Made by a program: the position numbers and the translations under genes. A stretch of DNA of 64,000 bases, taken from Pandoraea pulmonicola. GTDB lineage: Bacteria > Pseudomonadota > Gammaproteobacteria > Burkholderiales > Burkholderiaceae. The notes under the pieces were generated by a model that was given only the letters and a program-made list of their open reading frames with translations, did not search any database and was not told where the DNA came from. Positions 8,543 through 19,683 of the stretch are shown one piece after another. Position 1 is the stretch's first letter. Every line of letters starts with the position of its first letter. The stretch is from positions 372,001 to 436,000 of the forward strand of contig NZ_CP010310.2 of assembly GCF_000815105.2 (NCBI RefSeq), in the 5' to 3' direction.

Positions 8543-8549
8543 CGTCGTG

Positions 8550-9482
8550 TCACCCCATTGTGCGTGCGAGGCCAGCGATCGCTCGCTGGAAGGCGGCGGC
8601 ATTCTTCATGCCCTGATCTTCGTGGTTCGTGTTGAAGAGCACGTGGGTGTCGTCGGCGAGTGCGGCGATACGCTGCACTCGCGCCGAAATGTCGATCAGC
8701 TCGCTCGCACTGTATTCGTAGACGAACCGCCCCGACGAGGCTGTGATATCGCGCCGGTGCCATGCCGCCGCATTGCGGCCGTGCAGACGTACGACGCATA
8801 GGTCGTCGCGCGTCGCGGCCCACACCGCCGGCACCGTATTGTCGAACCCGGTCGGGCTGTCGACGATGGTATGCGCCGCCCCGGTCTCTCGCAGCATTGC
8901 CAGCGTGGCGGCCTCGCGCGACGGCGTATCGAACCAGCTCCGGTGACGAAATTCGATAGCGTGTCGCTCGCCCTCCAGGCGTCGTGCCGTCTCGAAGACC
9001 AGTGCCCGCCCGGCGTGGTCGTTGCGCACACGCGGCGAAAACTGGAAGTGAATCGCCGTCAGTTGCCCGCTCTGACGCAACGGCTCGATGGCTTCGAAAT
9101 AGCGGCGCCAGAGTTCATCGGTCAACTCGGCGGGAATGTCGGCGGGCGCGATCTCTACATTCCCGCGCGCCGACCTTGCCGTGGGCACTCCGAGCGCGCC
9201 CGCGATATCCGACGGAAGCGCGGCCAACGGCGTCATATGCCCGGTGAATGCGCGAAACGCCTTGATGTGGAAGCGAAACGACGGCGGTGTGCGTTGCGTC
9301 CAGCGCCACGCGATGGCGGCATCCGGCAGGCGGTAATAGCTGCTGTCCACTTCGACCAGATCGAATCGCGACGCGTAGTGACGCAGTCGAGCTTCCGGCG
9401 TGTCGACGCCCGCCGGATAGAACCGCCCGCACGCGATGAGCGTTGGGTCGGTCCAGGACGAGGTGCCGGTGCGAATGGTCAT
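8550..9482 (-). CDS. DUF72 (YecE-like) family protein
   Basis: 310 residues from the ATG at 9482; the longer ORF start would add a histidine/phenylalanine-rich tract that is not family-like. The protein begins [16 protein letters not shown], the typical DUF72 start, followed by [32 protein letters not shown] and [10 protein letters not shown] segments, and ends with a [11 protein letters not shown] motif. The family adopts a TIM-barrel fold; its reaction is not established. It is a stand-alone gene here. Confidence 0.88.
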   Translation of the reverse strand: MTIRTGTSSWTDPTLIACGRFYPAGVDTPEARLRHYASRFDLVEVDSSYYRLPDAAIAWRWTQRTPPSFRFHIKAFRAFTGHMTPLAALPSDIAGALGVPTARSARGNVEIAPADIPAELTDELWRRYFEAIEPLRQSGQLTAIHFQFSPRVRNDHAGRALVFETARRLEGERHAIEFRHRSWFDTPSREAATLAMLRETGAAHTIVDSPTGFDNTVPAVWAATRDDLCVVRLHGRNAAAWHRRDITASSGRFVYEYSASELIDISARVQRIAALADDTHVLFNTNHEDQGMKNAAAFQRAIAGLARTMG

Positions 9483-9748
9483 GATGTCGAGGTGGACCGC
9501 GCGGCGTGCCGGTGCGGCGGCGAGCGGAAAGCGGCGGAAGAAATGGTGGAAGAAGCGATAGAAGAAGCGGTGAAACCCGGATGAGACTCGATGCGCGTCG
9601 AACCCATCGTTATAATGTATGAATATACAGTATTCGAAGTGCGGATCCGCGTCCGCGTGCCTCGTGGGTCGAGGTTCGCACTCCGCCGTCCGTACCCGTT
9701 CGTACCCGTTTCTCATCGGTGTCCCCGCCGTTTTTCCCGATGCTTCGC

Positions 9749-11833
9749 ATGTCAGAACAGCCGACAGCAACCGCCCGCGACCCGTGGGCCGAACTCAACG
9801 ATCGCCAGCGCGAGGCGGTCGACCATGGCGTGGGCGACGATGGCTCGGCCGGCGGGCCGTTGCTCGTCATCGCGGGGGCGGGATCGGGCAAGACGAGCAC
9901 GCTGGCGCACCGCGTGGCGAACCTCATCGTGCGCGGTGCGGATCCCAATCGCATCCTGCTGCTGACGTTCTCCCGCCGCGCGGCCGCCGAAATGGAACGA
10001 CGCGTGGGGGCGGTGCTGCAGAAGGTGCTGGGATTGGCCTCTTCGCAGCCCCCGGGGCTACCGTGGGCGGGCACGTTTCACGCCATCGGCGCGCGCCTGC
10101 TGCGGGACTTCGCCGCGCGCATCGGCCTCTCGGAAGCCTTCACGATCCACGACCGCAGCGATGCGGAAGATCTGCTCGGCCTGGCGCGCCACGAGTTCGG
10201 CTTTTCGAACACGCAGTCGCGGTTTCCGCTCAAGGGCACCTGTCTGTCGATCTATTCGCGCGTGGTGAACAGTCAGGCGCCGCTGGCCGAAGTACTCGCC
10301 AAGCACTTCCCGTGGTGCGCCCAATGGGAGGCGCAGCTCAAGACGCTGTTCGGCGCGTACGTCGATGCGAAGCAGGCGCAGCAAGTGCTCGACTACGACG
10401 ACCTGCTGCTGTACTGGGCGGAAATGATGCGTGCACCGGAACTCGCGCGCGAGCTCGGTGCGCGTTTCGATCATGTGCTCGTCGACGAATATCAGGACAC
10501 CAATCGCCTGCAGGCGCAGATCCTGCTCGCGATGAAGCCGGATGGCCGCGGCCTGACCGTGGTCGGCGACGATGCGCAGTCGATCTACGCCTTCCGGGCC
10601 GCCACGATCCGCAATATCCTCGACTTCCCAGGCCAGTTCGCCGAACCGGCGCACGTGGTCACGCTGGAGCGCAACTACCGCTCGACGCAGCCGATTCTCG
10701 ATGCGTCGAACGCCGTCATCGCCGAATCGAGCGAGCGCTACGCAAAGGCGCTGTGGACCGATCGCCAGTCGACGCGTCTGCCGCAGCTCGTCAATGTGAG
10801 CGACGAATCGGGGCAGGCGCGCTGGGTGGCCGATCAGGTGCTGGCGCAACGGGAGACAGGCATCCGGCTGATACAGCAGGCCGTACTGTTTCGCACCGGC
10901 AGCCACAGCGCGGCGCTCGAGCTCGAACTCACGCGACGCAACATCCCGTTCGTGAAGTTCGGTGGATTGAAGTTTCTCGAAGCCGCGCACGTGAAGGACA
11001 TGTTGTCGATACTGCGCTGGGCACACAATCCGGCGAGCCGGCTGTCGGGGTTTCGCGTGGCCCAACTCGTTCCCGGCATCGGGCCGGTGAGCGCCACGCG
11101 ATTGCTCGACGCCATGGCGCAGTCCGCCACGCCCGCGCAGGTGCTGGCCGAATTCAAGCCGCCGTCGGCCGCCGCGAGCGATTGGCGCGGTTTCGTGGAT
11201 GTCTTCATGGCGTTGCACGACACGCGTCTCGCCTGGCCCGCCGACGTCGATCTGGCGCTGCGCTGGTATGCGCCGCTGCTCACGCAGCGCTTCGACGACG
11301 CGGTGGTGCGTCAGGCCGACCTGGAGCAGCTCGCGCGCATCGCGGGCACCTACGGTTCGCGCGAGCAGTTCCTGACCGAGCTGACACTCGACCCGCCCGA
11401 TGCGACCAGCGCGCAATCCGGCGCGCCCCTGCTCGACGAGGACTACCTGATCCTGTCGACGATCCACAGCGCCAAGGGGCAGGAATGGCGCGCCGTGTAT
11501 GTGCTGAACGTCGTCGACGGCTGCATTCCGTCGGACATGAGTACGGGCGACGATGAAGACACCGAGGAAGAGCGGCGGTTGCTGTACGTGGCGATGACGC
11601 GGGCCAAGGAGTCGCTGCAACTCGTCGTGCCGCAACGCTTCTACGTTCACCAGCAGACCGGGTTGGGCGATCGTCACGTGTACGGCACGCGCAGCCGCTT
11701 CGTCTCGGACGCCATGTTGCCGTTGTACGAGACGCTGCCGAAGCCGCGCGAGGGAGACGCGCTGCGCGGGCCGGTCGGCGACGTGACGGTACACATCGAC
11801 GTGGCGCGCAGGCTTCGCAATGCGTGGTCCTGA
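9749..11833 (+). CDS. UvrD/Rep-type ATP-dependent DNA helicase (SF1)
   Basis: 694 residues from the ATG at 9749; in-frame ATGs at 9740 and 9719 are possible and none has a strong ribosome-binding site. All superfamily-1A motifs are present: Q-motif LNDRQREAV, Walker A IAGAGSGKT, LTFSRRAA, motif II VDEYQDTN, motif III VVGDDAQSIYAFRAA, motif IV LERNYRS, motif V STIHSAKGQEW and motif VI LLYVAMTRAKE. It translocates 3'-5' on single-stranded DNA. It is shorter than housekeeping UvrD/PcrA and ends MARRL RNAWS-like without the usual C-terminal extension, so it is a paralogue. It overlaps the next gene by 14 bases. Confidence 0.9.
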   Translation: MSEQPTATARDPWAELNDRQREAVDHGVGDDGSAGGPLLVIAGAGSGKTSTLAHRVANLIVRGADPNRILLLTFSRRAAAEMERRVGAVLQKVLGLASSQPPGLPWAGTFHAIGARLLRDFAARIGLSEAFTIHDRSDAEDLLGLARHEFGFSNTQSRFPLKGTCLSIYSRVVNSQAPLAEVLAKHFPWCAQWEAQLKTLFGAYVDAKQAQQVLDYDDLLLYWAEMMRAPELARELGARFDHVLVDEYQDTNRLQAQILLAMKPDGRGLTVVGDDAQSIYAFRAATIRNILDFPGQFAEPAHVVTLERNYRSTQPILDASNAVIAESSERYAKALWTDRQSTRLPQLVNVSDESGQARWVADQVLAQRETGIRLIQQAVLFRTGSHSAALELELTRRNIPFVKFGGLKFLEAAHVKDMLSILRWAHNPASRLSGFRVAQLVPGIGPVSATRLLDAMAQSATPAQVLAEFKPPSAAASDWRGFVDVFMALHDTRLAWPADVDLALRWYAPLLTQRFDDAVVRQADLEQLARIAGTYGSREQFLTELTLDPPDATSAQSGAPLLDEDYLILSTIHSAKGQEWRAVYVLNVVDGCIPSDMSTGDDEDTEEERRLLYVAMTRAKESLQLVVPQRFYVHQQTGLGDRHVYGTRSRFVSDAMLPLYETLPKPREGDALRGPVGDVTVHIDVARRLRNAWS

Positions 11834-12323
11834 GATCGTGTTGCGGCCGGCGCTTGCGACGGACATCGATGCGCTGACGTCGCTGCTCATGCAGACCTAT
11901 CGCACGACGTGGGCGCCCATGCTGCGTCCCGAGGTTGCGGCGACGTTCGCGTCCGGCGAGCGCACGCGCGCTTACGTGCAAGCGCAATGGTCCGCGTTCA
12001 CGGTGGCCGTGCCCAGGGACGACACAGCGCAAGTCGTCGGCATGGTGCACGTGATGGGCGATTTCATCGACGCACTGCATGTCGCGCCGGACTGTCAACG
12101 GCAAGGGATCGGCGCATTGCTGCTCGCGCACGCGGAAGCGGGGATGCAGGCGAACGGCCACGCGCTGGCGAGGCTGGAGACCGATACGTTCAACACGCAA
12201 AGCCGCGCGTTCTATGCCCGGCACGGCTATGCGGAAGTCGCCACCTATCCCGACGAGGCGTGGGACAGCGGCTTCACGACGGTGCTGCTGACGAAGTCTC
12301 TCGCGCCCGGCGAGGCCCGCTGA
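11820..12323 (+). CDS. GNAT-family N-acetyltransferase
   Basis: 167 residues, starting inside the last codons of the helicase gene, so translation is probably coupled. The acetyl-CoA-binding signature is LHVAPDCQRQGIGALLLAHA (motif A, about residues 80-100), followed by LETDTFNTQSRAFYARHGY (motif B). The N-terminal IVLRPALATDIDALTSLL is also typical of the family. Substrate unknown. Confidence 0.88.
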   Translation: MRGPEIVLRPALATDIDALTSLLMQTYRTTWAPMLRPEVAATFASGERTRAYVQAQWSAFTVAVPRDDTAQVVGMVHVMGDFIDALHVAPDCQRQGIGALLLAHAEAGMQANGHALARLETDTFNTQSRAFYARHGYAEVATYPDEAWDSGFTTVLLTKSLAPGEAR

Positions 12324-12470
12324 TTCTTTCGCTGCGTTTCCGTTGTCAGGCGCCGAAATTTCCCGGAAGTTGCCGTCTTCCGTGCATCAGGTATAGTCGC
12401 CGCATCGGCGGCGGCGCTCGTCTGGCGCCGCCCACGAACGCGTGATAACGACAGAACAGGGAAAACCGGA

Positions 12471-13262
12471 ATGCGCTGGCTGGTCGATGAAATGACATTG
12501 ATGCCGACGGGCGTGTTGCTCGTCAGCGTGGCGCTTGCCACGGCGTTGCTTGCCATCGGTGTGGCGTGGCTCGCACGCGTCTTCCTCTTCGATCGTCTCG
12601 CGCACCCGTCCGAAGTCCGCGGTACGGTGGCCGACGTCGTGCACGGCAGCCTGCTCGCTTTCATCGTCTTCGTGCTCGCGCATGTCCTGGGCGACGTACG
12701 TGCCAATCTCGGCCATGCCGACGATCAGGCGCTGCGCGAGGCGTCGGTGGTGCGGCGTCTGGATCGCGAGCTCAAGGCCGTGGGCGATGCCGATGCGCAA
12801 GCGGCGCGCGCCATGCTGCGCGACTACGTGAGGTCGGCCGTCACCGACGAGTGGCAGACGCTGAGCACGGCCGACCCGGACCTGTCGCCGCGTACCGAGG
12901 AAGCGCTGACCGCCTTTGTCGGGGTAACGCGCCGCGTCATCGCCAGGCACGAAGACAGCGCCAGTTCCATCCGCACCTTGCTCGACCGTCTGGAAGAGGC
13001 GCGCCAAGGCCGTTTCGAGAACTCGACCAAGACCGTGCCCGGCGTGTTCTGGTGGGTCATCTCGCTCTTCATGCTGGCCGCGATGGCGATGAACGGGCGG
13101 TATCCGGCGACGTGGAAGAGCAACTTCATCGTCGCCATGCACATGGGCGCGATCGGCATGGTGATCGCGTTGATCGTCAACCTCGACGAGCCGTTTCGTG
13201 GCGTGTCGGGCATCTCGCCGGCGCCGCTGGCGAAGTCGGTGGGTATCGTCGTGCCGCGCTGA
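12471..13262 (+). CDS. DUF4239-family membrane protein
   Basis: 263 residues. Two hydrophobic N-terminal segments (about residues 12-36 and 58-78) and two C-terminal ones (about 194-213 and 222-242) flank a soluble middle that carries VRRLDRELKAVGD-like helices and RFENSTKTVPGVFWWVI. This four-helix layout is that of DUF4239 (bestrophin-like) inner-membrane proteins of unknown role. The ATG is preceded by an AGGGAAAACCGGA stretch. It stands between the GNAT gene and a DUF1653 gene. Confidence 0.8.
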   Translation: MRWLVDEMTLMPTGVLLVSVALATALLAIGVAWLARVFLFDRLAHPSEVRGTVADVVHGSLLAFIVFVLAHVLGDVRANLGHADDQALREASVVRRLDRELKAVGDADAQAARAMLRDYVRSAVTDEWQTLSTADPDLSPRTEEALTAFVGVTRRVIARHEDSASSIRTLLDRLEEARQGRFENSTKTVPGVFWWVISLFMLAAMAMNGRYPATWKSNFIVAMHMGAIGMVIALIVNLDEPFRGVSGISPAPLAKSVGIVVPR

Positions 13263-13331
13263 ACGCGCGGCGTTGTACAGATTTGTGCTGCGGATCCGCA
13301 GGGGTCGGCATGCCTGCGGGAGAAGAGAAGG

Positions 13332-13613
13332 ATGACTACGAACGTGACTGCGCCGTCGGCGGAATCGACGCCGGAAATCGAGGCGTTTCGCCCCGGCGTC
13401 TACCGGCACTACAAGGGCAATTGCTACCTCGCATTGGGCGTTGCTCGCGCCGACGAAACCAATGAACCGGTGGTTGTCTACACGCGGCTTTATCCGCGTG
13501 AAGGGCTGCCGATGAGCACACGTCTGCTGCGCATCTGGAACGAACCCGTGACGACGGACGACGGCCCGGTCGCGCGCTTCACCTACATCGGTCACACGAC
13601 TCCGGCCGTCTGA
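13332..13613 (+). CDS. DUF1653-family protein
   Basis: 93 residues. The core GVYRHYKGNCYLALGVARAD followed by a VVVYTRLYP segment is the DUF1653 signature (a small barrel domain). The ribosome-binding site GGGAGAAGAGAAGG lies just before the ATG. No function is established for the family. Confidence 0.88.
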   Translation: MTTNVTAPSAESTPEIEAFRPGVYRHYKGNCYLALGVARADETNEPVVVYTRLYPREGLPMSTRLLRIWNEPVTTDDGPVARFTYIGHTTPAV

Positions 13614-13642
13614 TGCCGGCCCCCCCTTTCCAGGACATTTTC

Positions 13643-13960
13643 ATGACTTCGCCATCCAGGATGCGCCGCAAGGCCGCCGCCGTTTCAAGCGCCGATACTT
13701 TGCCGACAGGCTCGCGTGGCGGCCACCCGCGGGGTATTGCCGACGCCGATGACGCGAGACGGGCGGTCTCGAAGCCTGCCCCGCGCAATCTGCGCCGTTG
13801 GTGGGCGCTGTTTGCGATTCTGCCGTTCGTGATGTCGGCCTCGGGGTGCGGGCTGATGGCCGCGCCTTGCCGTGTGGCGTCGGCGGGACTGAAGATTGTT
13901 CCGGGTGTCGGCGACGTGCTGGCGGCGCCGACGGATACCTGTGCGGCGGTGATCGATTGA
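13643..13960 (+). CDS. Small lipoprotein-like protein (DUF6726-like)
   Basis: 105 residues from the ATG at 13643, which has CAGGA upstream; another in-frame ATG at 13613 overlaps the preceding stop. A long basic N-terminal region is followed by a hydrophobic helix ending MSASGCGLMAAPCRV, where Cys could be lipidated (a lipobox-like S-G-C), and a short tail with GLKIVPGVGDVLAAPTDTCA. The tail resembles small Burkholderiaceae proteins annotated DUF6726. The role is unknown. Confidence 0.7.
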   Translation: MTSPSRMRRKAAAVSSADTLPTGSRGGHPRGIADADDARRAVSKPAPRNLRRWWALFAILPFVMSASGCGLMAAPCRVASAGLKIVPGVGDVLAAPTDTCAAVID

Positions 13961-14032
13961 CGGACGCGGTGGACGCCGGGGAGGAGGACTGAACGGTACC
14001 CCTGTGGCAGGAAATCAAATGCAGAAAAAAAG

Positions 14033-14055
14033 AAAGCCCGCGCGTTGCGGGCTTT
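14033..14055. terminator. Rho-independent terminator (bidirectional)
   Basis: AAAGCCCGC (14033-14041) pairs with GCGGGCTTT (14047-14055) around a 5-base loop. On the minus strand the stem is followed by CTTTTTTT, so it best serves transcripts arriving from the lipase gene; on the plus strand only the stem T's follow. Confidence 0.7.
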
Positions 14056-14257
14056 AATCCATATCAGGAGGAGACATGGAGGAGACGAGTTCAGTATAGG
14101 GCAGCGTGCTGCGATGCACCATATGTATTTTTGCGTAATTGCCCACATGTTGCAGATTCGCAACACCGGATAAGCTTCATGAAATCATGGGCTTACCCGT
14201 CCTCCAAAAAACATCTCTCCCGCATCCTCTCCTCAAAATTCCGAAGACTTCCTCTAG

Positions 14258-15430
14258 TTATTGTGCGCGTGCACGTTTCTCCGTCGCCATCAGCTTGAGC
14301 ACGAACGGCACCGAGTCGCGCAGGGACGGGTTGAGCGTCGCGTCGTGATCGAGCCCGGCGTACACGCGGACCAGCGTGGCGGTGCCCGCTTCGGTGACAT
14401 CGCGCGCAAAAGCCTGCTGCATCATGAGCGGCACGTCGATGTCCTCCGAGCCCATGCCGATGAATACCGGATGCCGGATGCGAAGCGTGGGAAAGCGCAG
14501 CGACGGCATCTGGTCGTGCAACAGTTTCTGGATGTTCGGCTGCAGGCTGTTGCCCGCGTTCAGTCCGGCCGCCGTCGAGCGATCCGTGAGTTCGCCGATG
14601 CATAGCTTGTGCGCCGCTTCCAGCACGGGCAGCGCATCCGCCGAGAAGTACCGCGCCGCCTGCAGCGACGGGTTGCGGTCGGCGGCGGACAGGAACAGGT
14701 ACATCGCGTAGGGAATCTTGGGATCGGGGGCGCCCGGGTCGGGCTGACCGGCGAACAGCATGGCGGCCGACGTCTTCGCATTGAAGTAGGGTGTGCCGGT
14801 CAGCACGGTGGCGATCACCTTGACGTCCGGCGCATAGGTCGGCTGATAGCCCGCCGCCGCGAACGCCGCATGCGCCCCTTGCGACTGACCGACGAGAACC
14901 ACGCGGTTGCGCAGCGGGAATGCGCTGCGCGCCGCGAGCAGGCTGTCGAGCACGCTGTAGGCTTGCGCGCGAGCGTCCAGATAATGGTGAAGTCCTTGCG
15001 AGCCGAGACCGGCGTAGTCGGGCGCCACGACGGCGAAGCCGAGCGAGAGCCAGGTGCCGAGATACTGGATGTCGCGCTGGCTGCGCACGTTGAGCGACGG
15101 CGCGCAGCCGCTTGCGACGCCGACCGTTCCGTGCGCCCACAGGACCACCGGCCAGCCGCCGGGCGGCGTCGGTCCTTTGGGCAGGAAAACCGCGCCGGTA
15201 TCCTCACGCGCCTCGATGCCACCGACACCGTCGATGGAACTGTAGCGGATGCGGAACTGCTCGCCGGCCTCTGGCAAACCGTGGTCGGCGTCGAGCGGCA
15301 GGCGCTCCACGATCGCGCCGTGCGGGATGGTGGCGGGCGCGGCCTCGGGCGTGATCGCGTGGGCGGCACGTCCAATGACCAGGCTGGCGAACATGGCGGC
15401 GCTCGCATAGCGCCACAGGCGGTTGAACAT
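14258..15430 (-). CDS. Secreted lipase / alpha-beta hydrolase
   Basis: 390 residues with an N-terminal signal peptide ending near IGRAAHA-ITPEA. An oxyanion-hole segment VVLWAHGTVG and a nucleophile elbow LVGQSQGAH (Ser at about residue 180) show the alpha/beta-hydrolase fold; later VFIGMGSEDIDVP and VYAGLDHDATL supply the likely acid and histidine. The arrangement resembles the secretory lipase (LIP) family, which hydrolyses triacylglycerols or esters extracellularly or in the periplasm. It is a single gene followed by a terminator. Confidence 0.85.
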   Translation of the reverse strand: MFNRLWRYASAAMFASLVIGRAAHAITPEAAPATIPHGAIVERLPLDADHGLPEAGEQFRIRYSSIDGVGGIEAREDTGAVFLPKGPTPPGGWPVVLWAHGTVGVASGCAPSLNVRSQRDIQYLGTWLSLGFAVVAPDYAGLGSQGLHHYLDARAQAYSVLDSLLAARSAFPLRNRVVLVGQSQGAHAAFAAAGYQPTYAPDVKVIATVLTGTPYFNAKTSAAMLFAGQPDPGAPDPKIPYAMYLFLSAADRNPSLQAARYFSADALPVLEAAHKLCIGELTDRSTAAGLNAGNSLQPNIQKLLHDQMPSLRFPTLRIRHPVFIGMGSEDIDVPLMMQQAFARDVTEAGTATLVRVYAGLDHDATLNPSLRDSVPFVLKLMATEKRARAQ

Positions 15431-15580
15431 GCTGGACTGTCCTCGTCGTGGGTTGCGCTGAAGCTGGCGTGCGGCGTGGAATGCACCGTCCGAATGCCTG
15501 CTGTGCCGTCTCGTCAGTATAAAAGACGTTGTCGCGTCACCTCACATGAGGACTCGCCCGTATGCCTTGCGTGATGCCGG

Positions 15581-16981
15581 TCAGCCGTGCGAGGCCTGGC
15601 CGCCCTGTGACTGTGCGGCGGCCTGCTGCGCGGCTTCACGCCACGCGCGCCGGGAGCGGCGCATGCGGCGCAGCGCGAGCGACGACATCGTGATCCAGCC
15701 GAACGGCCGCGGATCGACCAGCATGCTCACCGCGCGTGCGTAATCGAGCACCAGGCCGGGCGTCCACGCCATCGTCTTGGCGCGTTTGCGCAGTTGTGCC
15801 GCGACCCACAGTTCGGGCGTGAGCCACAGTCGCACGAACGTCCACCAGCCGGCATCGGCGCCGTTTGCCAGTTGACCGACGCGCCCCTCGATCGCCGCTT
15901 CCAGCGCTTTGGCCACGCTGCTCGAACAGTTGCGGTGCGTGAGGTTGTAGGTGGTGTTCCGCCGGTACGTTTCCCAGAACGCGCCCAACTGTTGCGGACT
16001 GTAGTTGCGGATGCGCACCTTGACCGTCGACGGGCACCACGTCTTCGATTCGGTCGCATAGTCCGGCTGGAATGTGCCGGGTACATCGTTCTCGCGCGTC
16101 GCTCGCAGCAGTTGTCCGAACTGATCGGGCGAGCGGTCGATTTCCTGCGCCGGGTAGAGGCTCACATACACGCCTTCGTGACTCTCCAGCGCCGCGTGGC
16201 CGGTCGAGATCACCCCGTTGCGATCGACGGCGGCGATGTAGCGATCGATCACGGGGTGACGCCGTGCCGGCGCCTTCGACGATCCGGACGGCGTCCAGAC
16301 GTGAACCGTCAATGCCGGCTCGGTTTCCGACGGTGGGCCTTCCCAGCGAGGGGCGCGGGGACGTTGCGTCCACAGGTCGCGCTTCTCCTGCGGGCTGCCG
16401 AGAATCTGCTCCACCCGGAAGTCGCGACGCATGCGCCGGGCGCGCATGGCGAGCACCAGCATGTTCCAGCCGGTGAAGGCGAGGCCCAGGCCGATGGCAT
16501 AAGGTAGCGTGCCCTTGTAATGCGTCGGATACGGCTGATAGAAGAAGATCGCCACCGCGATTTCCAGCAAACCGCCCGCCATGGCCCACGCCCAGCGCGG
16601 ATAGCGCACGACGTAGGCGGCTGCGCATTGCAGCATGCCGTCCGCGAGAAACAGGGTGCCGAAGAGCATCGACAGCCAGAAGTTGCCGTGGCGTTCGGGG
16701 AACATCAGCACCAGCAACGCGGCAATGGTGAACGTGCCGCCCTTGATGCCGCGCACGATGCGCTGGCCGCCCACGCCGATGCCGACGATGGCCAGCGTGG
16801 CAAGCCCCTCGAGCAGCAGCATCCAGGCGAAGATCTTGATCGGGAAGTGCACCACCCCGTCGAGCGCGTCGACGATCAGCGCCAGCCCGAAGGCGAAAAA
16901 CAGCGCCCCGATCCATATCAGGGCGCGGGCCCGCCGGCGCAGATAATCGACGCCGAGCAACAGCAGTATCAGACGTACCAA
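15581..16981 (-). CDS. HdeD-like membrane protein fused to papain-like (DUF4105-type) domain
   Basis: 466 residues if translation starts at the TTG at 16981, which has GGAGA seven bases upstream; an ATG at 17026 in the same frame has poorer signals. Residues 1-185 hold six to seven hydrophobic segments like DUF308/HdeD proteins (ALIWIGALFFAFGLALIVDA, then FLADGMLQC). Residues ~230-400 form a soluble domain with GHAALESHEGVYVSLYPAQE (His) and YNLTHRNCSSSVAKALEAA (Cys), the order seen in permuted papain-like NlpC/P60-LRAT-DUF4105 proteins. It may act on peptides or lipids at the membrane. The substrate is unknown. Confidence 0.78.
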   Translation of the reverse strand: MVRLILLLLGVDYLRRRARALIWIGALFFAFGLALIVDALDGVVHFPIKIFAWMLLLEGLATLAIVGIGVGGQRIVRGIKGGTFTIAALLVLMFPERHGNFWLSMLFGTLFLADGMLQCAAAYVVRYPRWAWAMAGGLLEIAVAIFFYQPYPTHYKGTLPYAIGLGLAFTGWNMLVLAMRARRMRRDFRVEQILGSPQEKRDLWTQRPRAPRWEGPPSETEPALTVHVWTPSGSSKAPARRHPVIDRYIAAVDRNGVISTGHAALESHEGVYVSLYPAQEIDRSPDQFGQLLRATRENDVPGTFQPDYATESKTWCPSTVKVRIRNYSPQQLGAFWETYRRNTTYNLTHRNCSSSVAKALEAAIEGRVGQLANGADAGWWTFVRLWLTPELWVAAQLRKRAKTMAWTPGLVLDYARAVSMLVDPRPFGWITMSSLALRRMRRSRRAWREAAQQAAAQSQGGQASHG

Positions 16982-17104
16982 CGTTAGGTCTCCATCGCAT
17001 GCTGCCTCGTCCCGAGGGCCGGGCATCCGCGAGCACTTCCGTGCCGTGGGGATTTTTGGGAAACAGCCTATTTGCTGCTATGTTAGCGCGTGATCGATGA
17101 CAGA

Positions 17105-17146
17105 CCAAAAACAAAGGCGGCGCGCTCCTTTCGGGGCGCGCCGCCT
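17105..17146 (-). terminator. Rho-independent terminator of argG
   Basis: AGGCGGCGCG (17115-17124) pairs with CGCGCCGCCT (17137-17146); read on the minus strand the 10-bp stem is followed by TTGTTTTTGG. It lies about 50 bases after the argG stop codon. Confidence 0.82.
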
Positions 17147-17196
17147 GTTGCGGCAGACGATACGGTACCGCCCGCGGGCGATACCGTCAGCCGGGT

Positions 17197-18552
<1,356 letters not shown>

Positions 18553-18667
18553 TTAACCTGTCAAGTATCCCCGTCCGGGCTATGGATGGTCAAGTCTGAC
18601 GGCCAATTCCCGCGCGATGGCGCGCGTGCCGTCCCACGAACTTCCGCCTATATTTTCAGCAGATCGA

Positions 18668-19564
18668 TTACCACTGAGCCCCTGCCACGCCGCACGCCGC
18701 CGCCAGAAAGTCGGTGAACGCCCGAATGACGAGCGATGCCTGACGATGCTGCGGGTAGACGACATGAATAGCCGTGGCTGGCGCGGAGAATGCGTCGAGC
18801 ACCGTGACGAGACGCCCGTTGAGCAACGCGGGGGCGACGATGAACACCGGCAGCAGGGTGATGCCGAGGCCCGCCACGGCGGCGTCGCGCGCGAGCTCGC
18901 CGTTGTTCACGCGCAGACGGCCCGACACCGGGATTTCGAGCGGATGGCCGTCGCGGTGGTACGTCCAGTTCACGCGCTGGCTATGGCCGTAGGGCAGCAG
19001 GGCGTGCTCGCGCAGCGCCTCCGGGGTCTCGGGCGTGCCATGCGTCTCCAGATAGCGCGGGCTGGCGCACGTCACCATGCGCATGGGCGCGATGTTGCGG
19101 GCGATCAGCGACGAGTCGGCCAGCGCCCCGATGCGCACCGCCACGTCGTACCCCTCGCCGATGATGTCCACCGTGCGGTCGTTGAGCTCCAGTTCGATGG
19201 TGACGTCCGGGTAGGTCGAGAGAAACGACGGAATCACCGATCCCAGGAACATCGTGCCGAACGACATCGGCGCCGAGACCCGCAGATTGCCGCGCGGCCG
19301 CTCGCCCTGACTGCTCACGGCGAGGTTGGCGGCTTCCACGTCTTCGAGAATCCGTCGGGCGCGCTCGTAATAGATGCGTCCGAGGTCGGTCACGGCGAGC
19401 CGCCGCGTCGTGCGCAGCAGCAAACGCGCACCGAGCGACTGCTCCAGCGACGAGATGCGGCGGCTCACGAATTGCTTCGAGAGCCCGAGTTTCGTGGCGG
19501 CGCCGGTGAAGCTCATCGCATCCACGGCGTTGACGAAGATGCGCATGTCGTCGAGCAGATCCAT
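18668..19564 (-). CDS. LysR-family transcriptional regulator
   Basis: 298 residues from the ATG at 19564; the ORF continues upstream into the intergenic region, but the LysR domain begins MDLLDDMRIFVNAVDAMSFT. The winged HTH covers about residues 5-62 (AATKLGLSKQFVSRRISSLE), followed by a substrate-binding domain with LRVSAPMSFGTMFLG and DVAVRIGALADSSL. The best local target candidates are its own promoter, with an inverted repeat at 19593-19628, and the EamA exporter gene upstream. Confidence 0.9.
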   Translation of the reverse strand: MDLLDDMRIFVNAVDAMSFTGAATKLGLSKQFVSRRISSLEQSLGARLLLRTTRRLAVTDLGRIYYERARRILEDVEAANLAVSSQGERPRGNLRVSAPMSFGTMFLGSVIPSFLSTYPDVTIELELNDRTVDIIGEGYDVAVRIGALADSSLIARNIAPMRMVTCASPRYLETHGTPETPEALREHALLPYGHSQRVNWTYHRDGHPLEIPVSGRLRVNNGELARDAAVAGLGITLLPVFIVAPALLNGRLVTVLDAFSAPATAIHVVYPQHRQASLVIRAFTDFLAAACGVAGAQW

Positions 19565-19592
19565 CGTCCAACGTCCTGTCGTAAGAGGTTTT

Positions 19593-19628
19593 GGTGACAA
19601 CGGGAGGTTATGCCTCACCATTGTCACC
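19593..19628. promoter_or_regulatory. 8-bp inverted repeat upstream of the LysR gene
   Basis: GGTGACAA (19593-19600) and TTGTCACC (19621-19628) are perfect reverse complements separated by 20 bases, 29-64 bases upstream of the LysR start. The position fits an autoregulatory LysR site; this is not proven. Confidence 0.4.
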
Positions 19629-19683
19629 TGACAAACGACAATCTTAGCTGGAATGCACCGACGCCAGGCCGCCGCGTGCGCGA

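Noticed and set aside
9619..11556. 645-codon frame overlapping the UvrD-type helicase gene
   Set aside because: It is the +1 shadow of the helicase gene, which has all SF1 motifs; the shadow is Arg/Ala/Gly-rich without any domain.
15636..17114. 492-codon minus frame overlapping the HdeD/papain-like fusion
   Set aside because: Shadow of the real gene; no membrane segments or conserved motifs.
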